Under the pieces are notes generated by a model that was not told the DNA's origin, searched no databases, and saw nothing but the letters and a program-made list of their open reading frames with translations. This document shows positions 48,696 through 58,283 of a DNA stretch of 64,000 bases, piece by piece. Source of the stretch: Myxococcales bacterium (lineage in GTDB: Bacteria; Myxococcota_A; Polyangia; Haliangiales; Haliangiaceae). The translations under genes were made by a program, and so were the position numbers. Numbering within the stretch: position 1 is the first letter of the stretch; every line of letters starts with the position of its first letter. Location: NCBI GenBank assembly GCA_016794525.1, contig JAEUJY010000073.1, positions 62,001-126,000 of the forward strand. Direction: 5' to 3'.

Positions 48696-50107
48696 CCACC
48701 GCGCGCGTGCTCGTCGTCGACGACAAGCCCAGCTTCACCAAGCTGTTCCAGCGGCTGTTGCCCGCCGATCGCTTCGCGGTCACCACCGCCGAGGACGGCG
48801 CGCGCGCGCTGGCGATGATCGCGGCCGGCGACTTCGACGTCGTGGTCAGCGACATCCGCATGCCCGGCGCCGACGGCCTCGAGGTGCTGCGTGCGGCGCG
48901 GGCCCACGATCCCGACGTCGAGGTGGTGCTGATGACCGCGTTCGCCAGCGTGCCGGCGGCGGTCGACGCGATCCGCCAGGGCGCGTACGACTACCTGGCC
49001 AAGCCGTTCGAGCCCGACGAGGCGGTGCTGGTGGTCGAGCGCGCCCTCGAGCGGCGCCGGCTGCGCCAGCAGGCCCGCGATCTCAAGCGCGCCCTCGACG
49101 GCATCCGCCGCATCGACAACCTGGTGGCGCGCAGCCCGGCGATGGCGCCGGTGCTGGGGCTGGTGCCGCGGGCCGGCGCCAGCGACGCCACCGTGCTGAT
49201 CACCGGCGAGAGCGGCACCGGCAAGGAGGTCGTGGCGCGGGCGATCCACGCCTCGGGGCCGCGGGCCGCGGCGCCGTTCGTGGCCATCAACTGCGGCGCG
49301 ATCCCCGAGGCGCTGCTCGAGAGCGAGCTGTTCGGCCACGTCCGTGGCAGCTTCACCGGCGCGACCGCCGATCACCGCGGGCTGTTCGAGGAGGCTGCCG
49401 GCGGGACGGTGTTCCTCGACGAGATCGCCGACCTGCCGCTGGCGATGCAGGTCAAGCTCAACCGGGTGCTGCAGGAGCGGCGGGTGCGGCGGGTCGGCGC
49501 GACGGTCGAGCGCGCGATCGACGCGCGGGTGATCGCCGCGACCAACGTCGACCTCAAGGCCCGGGTCGCGGCCGGGGCGTTCCGCGAGGACCTGTACTAC
49601 CGGCTCGACGTGCTGCACGTGCCGTTGCCGCCGCTGCGCGATCGCCGCGAGGACATCCCGGCGCTGGCGGCGGTGCTGCTCGAGCGCCACGGCGCGCGCC
49701 GGCCGGCGGCGCCGCAGGGCTTCACCACCGAGGCGCTGGCGGCGCTGGTCGGCTACGCGTGGCCGGGCAACGTCCGCGAGCTGGAGAACGCGATCGAGCG
49801 CGCGATCGCCGTGACCGACGGGCCGCGCATCGAGCTCGAGGCGTTGCCCGAGGCGGTGAGCGCGGTCTTGCGCCCGCGCCTGACCCGCGGCGCCGAGACC
49901 CAGCTCGGGTATCGCGAGGTGGTCGACCTGGCCCGCGATCGCGCGTCGCGCGAGTACCTGATCGCGCTGATGCAGGAGCTGGGCGGCAACGTCAGCGAGG
50001 CGGCGCGCCGCGCCGGCATGGAGCGCGAGACGATGCACCGGCTGCTCAAGCGCTACGCGGTGCGCTCCGACGACTTCCGGGTGGACGACGCCAAGCCGCG
50101 GGTGTGA
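48692..50107 (+). CDS. NtrC-family sigma-54-dependent response regulator
   Basis: A 471-residue regulator: receiver ([14 protein letters not shown]; Asp in [21 protein letters not shown]), AAA+ (Walker [25 protein letters not shown] loop in [20 protein letters not shown]; Walker [30 protein letters not shown]), and Fis-type HTH ([21 protein letters not shown]). GSFTGA is a tolerated form of the sigma-54 contact loop. An SD (GGAGG) precedes the start. Partner kinase is the preceding gene. The natural target is the palindrome and sigma-54 promoter just downstream, giving a ZraSR-like circuit that switches on metal efflux. Confidence 0.94.
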   Translation: MTTARVLVVDDKPSFTKLFQRLLPADRFAVTTAEDGARALAMIAAGDFDVVVSDIRMPGADGLEVLRAARAHDPDVEVVLMTAFASVPAAVDAIRQGAYDYLAKPFEPDEAVLVVERALERRRLRQQARDLKRALDGIRRIDNLVARSPAMAPVLGLVPRAGASDATVLITGESGTGKEVVARAIHASGPRAAAPFVAINCGAIPEALLESELFGHVRGSFTGATADHRGLFEEAAGGTVFLDEIADLPLAMQVKLNRVLQERRVRRVGATVERAIDARVIAATNVDLKARVAAGAFREDLYYRLDVLHVPLPPLRDRREDIPALAAVLLERHGARRPAAPQGFTTEALAALVGYAWPGNVRELENAIERAIAVTDGPRIELEALPEAVSAVLRPRLTRGAETQLGYREVVDLARDRASREYLIALMQELGGNVSEAARRAGMERETMHRLLKRYAVRSDDFRVDDAKPRV

Positions 50108-50113
50108 CCGCGA

Positions 50114-50130
50114 CGATCACAGTGTGATCG
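50114..50130 (+). promoter_or_regulatory. Perfect 17-bp palindrome, likely activator-binding site
   Basis: CGATCACA-G-TGTGATCG is a perfect 8+1+8 inverted repeat. It starts six bases past the regulator stop and lies about 85 bases upstream of the sigma-54 promoter, the usual distance for an NtrC-type enhancer. A further half-like TGTGAC begins at 50103. Confidence 0.6.
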
Positions 50131-50213
50131 CCGCCGGCGGCCGGTGACGCAAGCGTTGCGCGAACCGGCCGCTCCCACGCGCAGCGGGCGTCGCGCCGCG
50201 GGTGATCCGAGGG

Positions 50214-50229
50214 TGGCCCGAGGCGTGCA
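50214..50229 (+). promoter_or_regulatory. Sigma-54 (-24/-12) promoter of the copper-type efflux operon
   Basis: TGGCCCG-AGGC-GTGCA matches the consensus TGGCACG-N4-TTGCW at ten of twelve fixed positions, with the diagnostic GG-N10-GC spacing. Transcription would start near 50240, two bases before the cupredoxin ATG at 50242. Confidence 0.65.
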
Positions 50230-50241
50230 AAGCCCGACGCC

Positions 50242-50604
50242 ATGCGACTCCATGCGCACGCCTGCGCCTTTGTCCTCCTCTGCGCGTCGTCGCTCCCGCT
50301 GGCTGGCTGTGGGAGCTCGTCCCCGGCCGCCGCCGCCGCCGACCGCGAGGCCGCGATCGTGGTCACCGCCAAGGGCTTCGAGCCCAAGGCCCTCACCGCC
50401 AAGGTCGGCCAGCCGGTGACGCTGGTCGTGACCCGCAAGGTCGAGCGCACCTGCGCGACCGAGATCGTGATCAAGGACTATGGGATCGATCAACCGCTGC
50501 CGCTCGATCAACCGGTCAAGGTGACGTTCACGCCGACCAAGCCGGGCAAGGTCCGCTTCGCCTGCGGCATGGACATGATCGCTGGCGAGATCGCGGTGCA
50601 GTGA
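50242..50604 (+). CDS. Cupredoxin-like lipoprotein
   Basis: A 120-residue protein. Residues 1-23 form a lipoprotein signal (AFVLLCASSLPLAGC, lipobox LAGC). The mature part is one cupredoxin-like beta-sandwich: VVTAKGFEPKALTAKVGQPV, VTRKVERTCATE, and the copper loop FACGMDM near the end, where Cys and Met are likely ligands. Such proteins bind copper in the periplasm or at the outer membrane and may pass it to the efflux pump. It is the first gene of the operon behind the sigma-54 promoter; the message may be nearly leaderless. The CusC-like gene follows after 10 bases. Confidence 0.83.
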   Translation: MRLHAHACAFVLLCASSLPLAGCGSSSPAAAAADREAAIVVTAKGFEPKALTAKVGQPVTLVVTRKVERTCATEIVIKDYGIDQPLPLDQPVKVTFTPTKPGKVRFACGMDMIAGEIAVQ

Positions 50605-50614
50605 GGACGTGGTG

Positions 50615-52081
50615 ATGGATCGCTCGAGTTCCCTGGCGCGCGGCGCGGCGCGGCTGATCGCCGCTGCGCTGGCGGCGAGCGTCGCCGCCGACGCGCGCGC
50701 CCAGACCGCGCCGCCGCCGATCGCGCTGCCGCCGGCGCCGGCGCCGATCCTGCTCGAGGACGATCCGCAGCTGGCGGCGCTGGTCGCCGACAGCCTCGCC
50801 GCGCGCCCCGAGCTGGGGGCGGCGGCGGCGGGCGTGCAGGCGCGCCGGCCCAAGGTCGCGCTGGCCGGCGCCTGGCCCGATCCGGTGCTCACGCTCGGTG
50901 TCCAGAACGACGGCTTCACCAGCATCGAGATCGGCGCGATGGATACGTCGTTCGCGTCGATCATGGTGACCCAGGCGATCCCGTGGCCCGGCAAGCGGCG
51001 GCTGCGCACCGCGCTGGCCGAGGTCGGCGTCGCGCGTGCCGAGGTCGCGGTCACGCGCGCCCGGCTGACCGCGATCGCCGACGTCGAGCGGGCCTACCTG
51101 GCGCTGGTGCGGGTCCGCGATCGGCAGGCGTTGCTGGCGCAACAGGCCGCGCTGTGGTCGCGCGCCGTCGACATCACCCGCCGGGTCTACGCCGCGGGCC
51201 AGGGCTCGCAGGCCGACGTGCTGCGGGCCCAGCTCGAGGTGCGCCGCCTCGATCAGCGCCGCCTGGCGCTTGGCGCCGAGGAGGCGCAGCGGGTCCACGC
51301 GCTCAACCGCCTGCGGGGCCGCGCGCTCGACGAGCCGATCGCGACGACGCGGTCGATCGTCGGGCTGGCGGTGCCGGCGCCGATCGACGTGGACGCGGCC
51401 TACGCCGACGCCCGCGCCCGTAGCCCCGAGCTGGCCCAGGCGGCGCTGGCGGTCACCGCCGCCGAGCGCGCCGCGGCGCTGGCGGCCAAGGAGGCCCGGC
51501 CCGATCTCGCGATCAGCGCCGGGCTGATGGTGCGCGGCGTCGATGTGCCGCCGATGTGGACGGTCTCGGTCGGCGGGCCGTTGCCGCTGTTCACCGGCGC
51601 GGCCGCCCGGCGTGCGGTAGCCGGCGACCGCGCCGAGGTGACCCGCGCCCGCCTCGAGCTCGATGCCCTCGAGCGCGTGCTGCGGCAGCGCATCGCCGAT
51701 CGCGCCACCGCGCTGGCGCTCATGACCGCGACCGCCGCGCTGTACCGCGACGGCATCGTCGCGCTGTCGACCGCGACCGCCGACAGCACGCTGGCCCAGT
51801 ACCAGTCGGGCCGCGCCAGCTTCGCGGCGGTGCTCGACGCCGGCGCCGGCACGCTGGTCGACCAGGACGCGTACCTCGACGCGATCACCGCCGCGCAGGC
51901 GATCGCGATCGCCCAGCGCGAGTACGCCCTCGACGACGCGGTCGCCGGCGCCGGCGGGCTGACCCGGGCGACGATGCCGATCGTCGGGCCGCGGGCTGCC
52001 GCCGGCGCCAGCGGCGGCGCCGCCGCGGAGGCCGCGCGCTCGGTCGCCGCGCCCGCGGCCGCCGGCATGGGAGGGATGTGA
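50615..52081 (+). CDS. CusC/CzcC-like outer-membrane efflux protein
   Basis: A 488-residue TolC-family channel for RND pumps. A signal peptide ends near ADARAQ (~30). Two repeats of the outer-membrane efflux domain follow, each with long helices, for example VAVTRARLTAIADVERAYLA and RRVYAAGQGSQADVLRAQLE, and LAQYQSGRASFAAVLDAGAG in the second. VTQAIPWPGKRRLRTALAEV is typical of metal-efflux members. The C-terminal ~50 residues are Ala/Gly-rich. ATG 50615 has GAGGA seven bases upstream; a GTG at 50609 is possible. The stop shares one base with the next start (TGATG). Confidence 0.92.
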   Translation: MDRSSSLARGAARLIAAALAASVAADARAQTAPPPIALPPAPAPILLEDDPQLAALVADSLAARPELGAAAAGVQARRPKVALAGAWPDPVLTLGVQNDGFTSIEIGAMDTSFASIMVTQAIPWPGKRRLRTALAEVGVARAEVAVTRARLTAIADVERAYLALVRVRDRQALLAQQAALWSRAVDITRRVYAAGQGSQADVLRAQLEVRRLDQRRLALGAEEAQRVHALNRLRGRALDEPIATTRSIVGLAVPAPIDVDAAYADARARSPELAQAALAVTAAERAAALAAKEARPDLAISAGLMVRGVDVPPMWTVSVGGPLPLFTGAAARRAVAGDRAEVTRARLELDALERVLRQRIADRATALALMTATAALYRDGIVALSTATADSTLAQYQSGRASFAAVLDAGAGTLVDQDAYLDAITAAQAIAIAQREYALDDAVAGAGGLTRATMPIVGPRAAAGASGGAAAEAARSVAAPAAAGMGGM

Positions 52082-53559
52082 TGTCGACCACCGCGCCCGC
52101 CGCCGACGTCCCGCCCCCGCCGCGATCGCCGCGCCGGATCCGGCTGGCCCTGGCCATCGTGCTGGCGCTGGGCGGCGTCGTGCTCGGCGCGGCGCTGGCG
52201 ATCATGATCGCGCGCCCGGCCGCGCCGACGGGCCCCGCCGAGGCGACGGCCGCCGCCGAGTACGCCTGCCCGATGCACCCGACGATCGTCCAGGATCACC
52301 CCGGCGACTGTCCGATCTGCGGCATGGCGCTGGTCAAGCGCGACCGCGCGCCGACGCTGAGCCCCGCGGCCGACGCCGCCGGCCCGCGCCGGATCGTCGG
52401 CTATCGCTCGCCGATGGATCCCCGCCAGACCTCGCCGGTGCCGCGCCAGGACTCGATGGGCATGGACTACCTGCCGATCTACGACGACGAGCTCGGCGGC
52501 GGCGCGGCGGTCGCCGGCCTGGCCGCGGTCGAAATCGACCCCGGCCGTCAGCAGCTGATCGGGCTGACCACCGCCGCGGCGACCCGCGCGCCGATCGGCG
52601 GCCAGCTGCGCGTCGTCGGCCGGGTCGCGATCGACGAGACCCGCGTGCGCCACGTCAACGTCAAGAACGCCGGCTTCGTCGAGCGCATCTTCGTTAACTA
52701 CATCGGCCAGCGGGTGCAGAAGGGCGATCCGCTGTTCACGCTGTTCAGCCCCGACCTGCTGGCGGCGCAGGAGGAGTACCTGGTCGCGCTCAAGAGCCGC
52801 GCGGCGCTGGGCGGCGACGACGGCCAGGCGCTGGTCGACGCCGCGCGCCGCCGGCTGGCGCTGTGGGATGTGCCGGGCGCCGAGCTGCGCCGCCTCGAGA
52901 CCACCGGCCAGCCGATCAAGGCGATCACGTTCCGCTCCCCGGCCGCCGGCGTCGTGACCAAGAAGGACGTCGTCGAGGGCATGAAGCTCGAGGCCGGCGC
53001 CATGCCCTACGAGATCGTCGACCTCGCGGCGGTGTGGGTGGTCGCCGACGTCTACGAGGCCGAGATCCGCCACGTCACGGTCGGCACCGCGGCGACCCTG
53101 ACCCTGACCGCGTACCCCGGCCGGACGTTCACCGGCCAGGTCGCGTTCATCGCGCCGATGCTCGACCCGCAGACCCGCACGGTGAAGGTGCGGCTGGGCT
53201 TCGCCAACCCGACCGGCGAGCTGCGCCCCGAGATGTTCGGCGAGGTGCTGCTGGCGCTGGCGCCGCGCGACGCGGTGGTGGTGCCGGTCGACGCGGTGAT
53301 CGACTCCGGCACGACCCAGGTTGTGTTCGTCGCGCAGGGCAGCGGCCGGTTCGTGCCGCGCGCCGTCGAGCTCGGCCAGCGCGACGACGCCACCGTCGAG
53401 ATCGTCACCGGCCTGGCGGTCGGCGAGCGGGTCGTGACCCGCGCCAACTTCCTCGTCGACAGCGAGTCGCGGCTGCGCGGGTCGCTCGAGGCGCTGGCCG
53501 CGCCCGACGCCGGCCCCGACCGCGCCCAGGTGCTGCCGGCGACCGGGGCGACGCCGTGA
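52081..53559 (+). CDS. CusB-like RND periplasmic adaptor with heavy-metal-binding domains
   Basis: A 492-residue membrane-fusion protein. After an N-terminal anchor (~20-45) comes a heavy-metal-binding domain (YACPMHPTIVQDHPGDCP then ICGMAL, ~60-84) and a second, Cys-less copy (YRSPMDPRQ then DSMGMDYLPIY, ~107-135). The adaptor core follows: barrel-sandwich with VKNAGFVERIFVNYIGQRV, an alpha-hairpin, and beta-barrel stretches (YEAEIRHVTVGTAATLTL, GQVAFIAPMLDPQTRTVKV). Cys- and Met-based ligands point to Cu(I) or Ag(I). The stop overlaps the pump gene as GTGA. Confidence 0.94.
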   Translation: MSTTAPAADVPPPPRSPRRIRLALAIVLALGGVVLGAALAIMIARPAAPTGPAEATAAAEYACPMHPTIVQDHPGDCPICGMALVKRDRAPTLSPAADAAGPRRIVGYRSPMDPRQTSPVPRQDSMGMDYLPIYDDELGGGAAVAGLAAVEIDPGRQQLIGLTTAAATRAPIGGQLRVVGRVAIDETRVRHVNVKNAGFVERIFVNYIGQRVQKGDPLFTLFSPDLLAAQEEYLVALKSRAALGGDDGQALVDAARRRLALWDVPGAELRRLETTGQPIKAITFRSPAAGVVTKKDVVEGMKLEAGAMPYEIVDLAAVWVVADVYEAEIRHVTVGTAATLTLTAYPGRTFTGQVAFIAPMLDPQTRTVKVRLGFANPTGELRPEMFGEVLLALAPRDAVVVPVDAVIDSGTTQVVFVAQGSGRFVPRAVELGQRDDATVEIVTGLAVGERVVTRANFLVDSESRLRGSLEALAAPDAGPDRAQVLPATGATP

Positions 53560-56500
53560 TCAAGGCGATCATCCGCTGGTCGGCGCACAACCGGGTGATG
53601 GTCCTGGCGGCGGCGGTGGTGGCGCTGGTGATCGCGTGGTGGTCGATGCGCACGATCCCCAAGGACGCGCTGCCCGACCTCTCCGACACCCAGGTCATCG
53701 TCTTCGCGCGCTGGGATCGCAGCCCCGACATCATCGAGGACCAGGTCACGTACCCGATCATCACGGCGATGCTCGGCGCGCCGCGGGTCAAGACCGTGCG
53801 CGGCTTTTCGGACTTCGGCTTCAGCTACGTCTACGTGATCTTCGACGACGGCACCGACCCGTACTGGGCGCGGACCCGGGTGCTCGAGTACCTGTCGAAG
53901 ATCACGCCGCAGCTCCCGGCCGGGGCCAAGGTCGAGCTGGGGCCCGACGCCACCAGCGTCGGCTGGGTGTTCCAGTACGCGCTGGTCGATCGCAGCGGGC
54001 GCCACGCCACCGACGAGCTGCGCTCCTACCAGGACTGGTTCCTGCGCTACGCGATCCAGGCGGTGCCCGGCGTGGCCGAGGTGGCGACCGTCGGCGGCCA
54101 GGTGCGGCAGTACCAGATCACCGTCAACCCCAACGCGCTGGCGGCGTACAACCTGCCGTTGACCGCGGTGATCGCCGCGGTGCGCACCGGCAACGACGAC
54201 GTCGGCGGCCGGCTGGTCGAGCTGTCGGGGCGCGAGTACATGGTGCGCGGGCGCGGCTACATCAAGAGCATCAAGGACATCGAGTCGCTGCCGCTGACCG
54301 CCGCCGGTGGCACGCCGGTACAGATCAAGGACGTGGCCAAGGTGGCGCTGGGACCGGAGATGCGGCGCGGCGTCGCCGACCTCGACGGCGAAGGTGACGT
54401 CGTCGGTGGCATCGTCGTGATGCGCCAGGGCGAGAACGCGCTGGCGGTGATCGGCCGGGTCAAGGCCAAGCTGGCCGAGTTGCGCCCGTCGTTGCCCGCC
54501 GGCGTCGAGGTGGTCACCACCTACGACCGCTCGGTCCTGATCGACGAGGCGATCGCCACCGTCACGGCCAAGCTGATCGAAGAGATGATCATCGTCTCGC
54601 TGATCATCCTGGTGTTCCTGTGGCACTTCCCTTCGTCGCTGGTGCCGATCATCACGATCCCGATCAGCGTCGCGCTGGCGTTCATCCCGATGAAGCTGAT
54701 GGGGATGAACGCCAACCTGATGTCCCTGGCCGGCATCGCGATCTCGACCGGCGTGCTGGTCGACGGTGCGATCGTCGAGGTCGAGAACGCGTACAACAAG
54801 ATCTACCACTGGCAGGCTGGAGGCCGCCGCGGCGACTTCCACGAGGTGCGGCTGGCGGCGCTGACCGAGGTCGGGCCGGGCGTGTTTTTCTCGCTGTTGG
54901 TGATCGCGGCGGCGTTCCTGCCGATCTTCACGCTGGTCGATCAGGAGGGCCGGCTGTTCAAGCCGCTGGCGTTCTCGAAGAACCTGACGATGGCGATTGC
55001 CGCGGTCCTGGCGATCACGCTCGACCCGGCGCTGCGGATGATGTTCGCGCGGATCGACCCGTACCGGTTCCGGCCGCGCTGGTTGGCGTGGCTGGCCACG
55101 GCGATCGTCGTCGGGCGCTACCGCAGCGAGGAGCGCCACCCGATCAGCCGGCTGTTGCACTGGCTGTACGAGCGGCCGTGCCGGTTCGTCGTGCGCCACG
55201 CCTGGCTGACGATCGCGCTGGCGGTGGCGCTGGTGGCGACCACCGTGCCGATCTACCAGCGGCTCGGCTCGGAGTTCATGCCGCCGCTGCGCGAGGGCAC
55301 GATCCTGTACATGCCGTCGGCGGTGCAGCCGGGCATGTCGGTGGCCGAGGCCCAGAAGGCGCTGCAGGTGCAGGACAAGATCCTGCGGTCGTTCCCCGAG
55401 GTCGAGCGGGTGTTCGGCAAGGCCGGGCGCGCGACCACGCCGACCGACCCGGCGCCGTTCACGATGATGGAGACGACGATCGTGCTCAAGCCGCGCGATC
55501 AGTGGCGCACCCGGACCCGCTGGTACTCGTCGTGGGCGCCCGACTGGATCAAGCCGGCGCTGCGGCCGTTCTGGGACGATCGCATCAGCCAGAGCCAGCT
55601 CGAGGCCGAGATGAACCAGGCCCTGCAGCTGCCGGGCATCTCCAATGCCTGGACCATGCCCATCAAGGGGCGGCTCGACATGCTGTCGACCGGCGTCCGC
55701 ACCCCGGTCGGCATCAAGATCCTCGGCAGCGATCTGGCGACGATCGAGCGGCTAGCCCGAGAGGTCGAGGCCGTGCTGGTCAAGGTGCCGGGCACCCGCG
55801 GCGCGTTTGCCGAGCGCGTCGCCGGTGGCTACTTCCTCGACTTCAACCTCAAGCGCGACCGGCTGGCCCGCTACGGCCTCACCGTCGACGACGCCAACCT
55901 GATGGTCATGACCGCGGTCGGTGGCGACAACCAGTCGGTGACGATCGAGGGCCGCGAGCGCTACGGCATCAACGTGCGCTACGCCCGCGACTACCGCGAG
56001 GACCTGCCGGCGCTGCGCCGGGTGCTCCTGCCGCTGCCCGGCGGCCGCGGCCAGATCCCGATGGAGGAGATCGCCGACGTCGTCCTGACCCAGGGGCCGG
56101 CGATGATCCGCGACGAGAACGGCCTGCTCGCGGGCTACGTCTACGTCGACTTCGACACCGACCAGGTCGACATCGGCGGCTACGTGACGCGGGCCAAGCG
56201 TGCGGTGGCCGCGGCGGTGACGGTCCCGCCCGGCTACGCGATGGTGTGGAGCGGTCAGTACGAGAACATGCTGCGCGTCAAGGAGCGGCTGAAGCTGGTC
56301 TTGCCGCTGACGCTGGTCCTGATCTTCTTCCTGCTGTACATGAACACCCGGTCGGCGTGGAAGGCCGGGCTGGTGCTGCTGGCGGTGCCGTTCTCGGCGG
56401 TCGGCGCGATGTGGCTCCTGTGGCTGCTCGACTACAACCTGTCGATCGCGGTGTGGGTCGGGCTGATCGCGCTGATGGGCCTCGACGCCGAGACCGGCGT

Positions 56501-56852
56501 GTTCATGCTCTTGTTCCTCGACCTGGCGTGCGACGAGCGCGCCGCCGAAGGCCGGCTGCGCACCCGCGGCGATCTCCACGAGGCGATCATCCACGGCGCG
56601 GTCAAGCGGGTCCGGCCCAAGGCGATGACGGTGTTCGCCGCGATGCTCGGCCTGTTGCCGATCATGTGGTCGATCGGTACCGGCGCCGATCTGATGAAGC
56701 GGGTCGCGGCGCCGATGGTCGGCGGGCTGGTCACCAGCTTCGCCCTCGAGCTCCTGGTCTACCCGCCGATCTACTACCTCGTGCGTGCGCGGCGACTGCC
56801 GGCCGGCGCGCCGACCCCGGCGGCCGCCCCGGCCGTCGACTACGCGATCTGA
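53556..56852 (+). CDS. CusA-like heavy-metal RND efflux pump (Cu/Ag type)
   Basis: A 1098-residue inner-membrane pump of the HME-RND group, with a GTG start overlapping the adaptor stop. It begins VIKAIIRWSAHNRVMVLAAA and has KDALPDLSDTQVIVFARWD as in CusA/CzcA. The fourth membrane helix reads SLAGIAISTGVLVDGAIV then EVENAY. It lacks the D-F-G found in divalent-ion CzcA pumps and resembles the monovalent Cu/Ag group. Length and the twofold repeat of membrane and porter domains are normal. It works with the CusB- and CusC-like proteins to move metal out through the outer membrane. Confidence 0.93.
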   Translation: MIKAIIRWSAHNRVMVLAAAVVALVIAWWSMRTIPKDALPDLSDTQVIVFARWDRSPDIIEDQVTYPIITAMLGAPRVKTVRGFSDFGFSYVYVIFDDGTDPYWARTRVLEYLSKITPQLPAGAKVELGPDATSVGWVFQYALVDRSGRHATDELRSYQDWFLRYAIQAVPGVAEVATVGGQVRQYQITVNPNALAAYNLPLTAVIAAVRTGNDDVGGRLVELSGREYMVRGRGYIKSIKDIESLPLTAAGGTPVQIKDVAKVALGPEMRRGVADLDGEGDVVGGIVVMRQGENALAVIGRVKAKLAELRPSLPAGVEVVTTYDRSVLIDEAIATVTAKLIEEMIIVSLIILVFLWHFPSSLVPIITIPISVALAFIPMKLMGMNANLMSLAGIAISTGVLVDGAIVEVENAYNKIYHWQAGGRRGDFHEVRLAALTEVGPGVFFSLLVIAAAFLPIFTLVDQEGRLFKPLAFSKNLTMAIAAVLAITLDPALRMMFARIDPYRFRPRWLAWLATAIVVGRYRSEERHPISRLLHWLYERPCRFVVRHAWLTIALAVALVATTVPIYQRLGSEFMPPLREGTILYMPSAVQPGMSVAEAQKALQVQDKILRSFPEVERVFGKAGRATTPTDPAPFTMMETTIVLKPRDQWRTRTRWYSSWAPDWIKPALRPFWDDRISQSQLEAEMNQALQLPGISNAWTMPIKGRLDMLSTGVRTPVGIKILGSDLATIERLAREVEAVLVKVPGTRGAFAERVAGGYFLDFNLKRDRLARYGLTVDDANLMVMTAVGGDNQSVTIEGRERYGINVRYARDYREDLPALRRVLLPLPGGRGQIPMEEIADVVLTQGPAMIRDENGLLAGYVYVDFDTDQVDIGGYVTRAKRAVAAAVTVPPGYAMVWSGQYENMLRVKERLKLVLPLTLVLIFFLLYMNTRSAWKAGLVLLAVPFSAVGAMWLLWLLDYNLSIAVWVGLIALMGLDAETGVFMLLFLDLACDERAAEGRLRTRGDLHEAIIHGAVKRVRPKAMTVFAAMLGLLPIMWSIGTGADLMKRVAAPMVGGLVTSFALELLVYPPIYYLVRARRLPAGAPTPAAAPAVDYAI

Positions 56853-56869
56853 AACTACGCGATCTGAAA
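56840..56869 (+). repeat. Tandem 15-bp duplication across the pump stop codon
   Basis: CTACGCGATCTGAAA occurs twice, back to back. The first copy contains the TGA of the CusA-like gene, so the second carries a spare TGA in the same frame. It looks like a recent slippage event with no effect on the protein. Confidence 0.9.
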
Positions 56870-56897
56870 CACCTACGAGCCACCAACGGAGTCATGG

Positions 56898-58283
56898 ATG
56901 CGCCTCTGGAGCCTGCTCGCCATCGCGCTCACCGCCTGCATGGGCGATATGGGCATGGACATGATGATCCCCGACGTCATCGACGTCCCGGCCAGCGCCG
57001 GTCGCTTCGACACGGTGGCGGCGGTCGACCTCGATCCTGCGCCGACGGTGGTCGAGGTCGCGCTCACCGCGCGGGTCGCCGACGTCGAGCTGGCGCCGGG
57101 GCACGTGACGTCGATGTGGACGTACGACGGCACGCTGCCGGGGCCGCGGATCGAGGCCAACGTCGGCGACACCGTCAAGGTGCGCTTCACCAACTCGCTG
57201 CCGGAGCCGACGACGATCCACTGGCACGGCGTGCGGGTGCCGGCGGCGATGGACGGTGTCGAGGCGACGCAGGCGCCGATCGCGCCAGGGGCGACCTTCA
57301 CCTACGAGTTCGTCGTGCCCGACGCCGGCACGTTCTGGTTCCACCCGCACGTCCGCTCGGACGTGCAGGTCGAGCGCGGGCTGTACGGCACGCTCGTCGT
57401 CCGCGGCCCGGGCGAGCCGGCCACCACGAGCGATCGCGTCGTGGTCCTCGACGACCTGCTGATCGACGACGCCTGGTCGGTCGCCGAGCCCGACGCGATG
57501 CAGGCGATGGTCGGCCGCCAGGGCAACCTGATCCTCGCCAACGGCCGCGCCCACCCGATCGCGGCGGTGATCCGCGGCGGCCTGCACCGCTACCGGTTCG
57601 TCAACGCCGCCAACGCCCGCTACTTCCGGCTGGCGCTGCCTGGCCACCGCCTCACCGTGATCGGCGGCGACGGTGGCCTGGTGCCCGCGCCGCGCGAGGT
57701 CGACGACGTGCTGCTGGTGCCGGGCCAGCGGGTCGATCTGGTCGTGACCGCGACCAACGTCGCCGGCGAGACGCTGGAGTGGCAGTCGCTGCCCTACGAT
57801 CGCGGCCACGGCACCGGCGCGAAGCCGGCGGCGATCGTCTTCCAGCAGCAGAACGACGACGCGACGCCGGTGACGACCCCGGCGGTACCGAGCAGCCTGG
57901 CGACGATCGCGCCGCTGCCGGCGCCGCGGGTGCAGCGCGAGCTGCGGCTAGCCGAGAGCGGCGGCCACAGCCCGACGTTCTCGATCAACGGCGAGACGTT
58001 CCCGGCGATCACGCCGCTGGCGGCGCGGCTGGGCGACGTCGAGGAGTGGTCGATCGTCAACACCACCGCGATGGACCACCCGTTCCACCTGCACGGCTTC
58101 CGCTTCCAGCTGGTCAGGCCGACCGCCGACGTGGCGTGGCGCGACACGATCAACGTGCCCGCCGGTCAGACGGTGGTGTTCCGGACGCGGCTCGAAGATC
58201 ATGGGGGGCGCTGGATGTTCCACTGCCACATCCTCGAGCACGCCGAGCGCGGGATGATGGGCGAGCTGGAGGTGGCGCCATGA
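56898..58283 (+). CDS. Multicopper oxidase, CueO/laccase-like
   Basis: A 461-residue oxidase with the copper sites in order: IHWHG, FWFHPHVRS, HPFHLHGFRF and FHCHILEHAERGMM, which together give the type 2/3 cluster and the type 1 site with Met ligand. The N-terminus has a short hydrophobic signal ending at ALTACMGDMGMDMM, which looks like a lipobox, so it may be anchored in the outer membrane. Such enzymes oxidise Cu(I) in the periplasm to the less toxic Cu(II). GGAG lies six bases before the ATG. The next gene overlaps by ATGA. Confidence 0.95.
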   Translation: MRLWSLLAIALTACMGDMGMDMMIPDVIDVPASAGRFDTVAAVDLDPAPTVVEVALTARVADVELAPGHVTSMWTYDGTLPGPRIEANVGDTVKVRFTNSLPEPTTIHWHGVRVPAAMDGVEATQAPIAPGATFTYEFVVPDAGTFWFHPHVRSDVQVERGLYGTLVVRGPGEPATTSDRVVVLDDLLIDDAWSVAEPDAMQAMVGRQGNLILANGRAHPIAAVIRGGLHRYRFVNAANARYFRLALPGHRLTVIGGDGGLVPAPREVDDVLLVPGQRVDLVVTATNVAGETLEWQSLPYDRGHGTGAKPAAIVFQQQNDDATPVTTPAVPSSLATIAPLPAPRVQRELRLAESGGHSPTFSINGETFPAITPLAARLGDVEEWSIVNTTAMDHPFHLHGFRFQLVRPTADVAWRDTINVPAGQTVVFRTRLEDHGGRWMFHCHILEHAERGMMGELEVAP

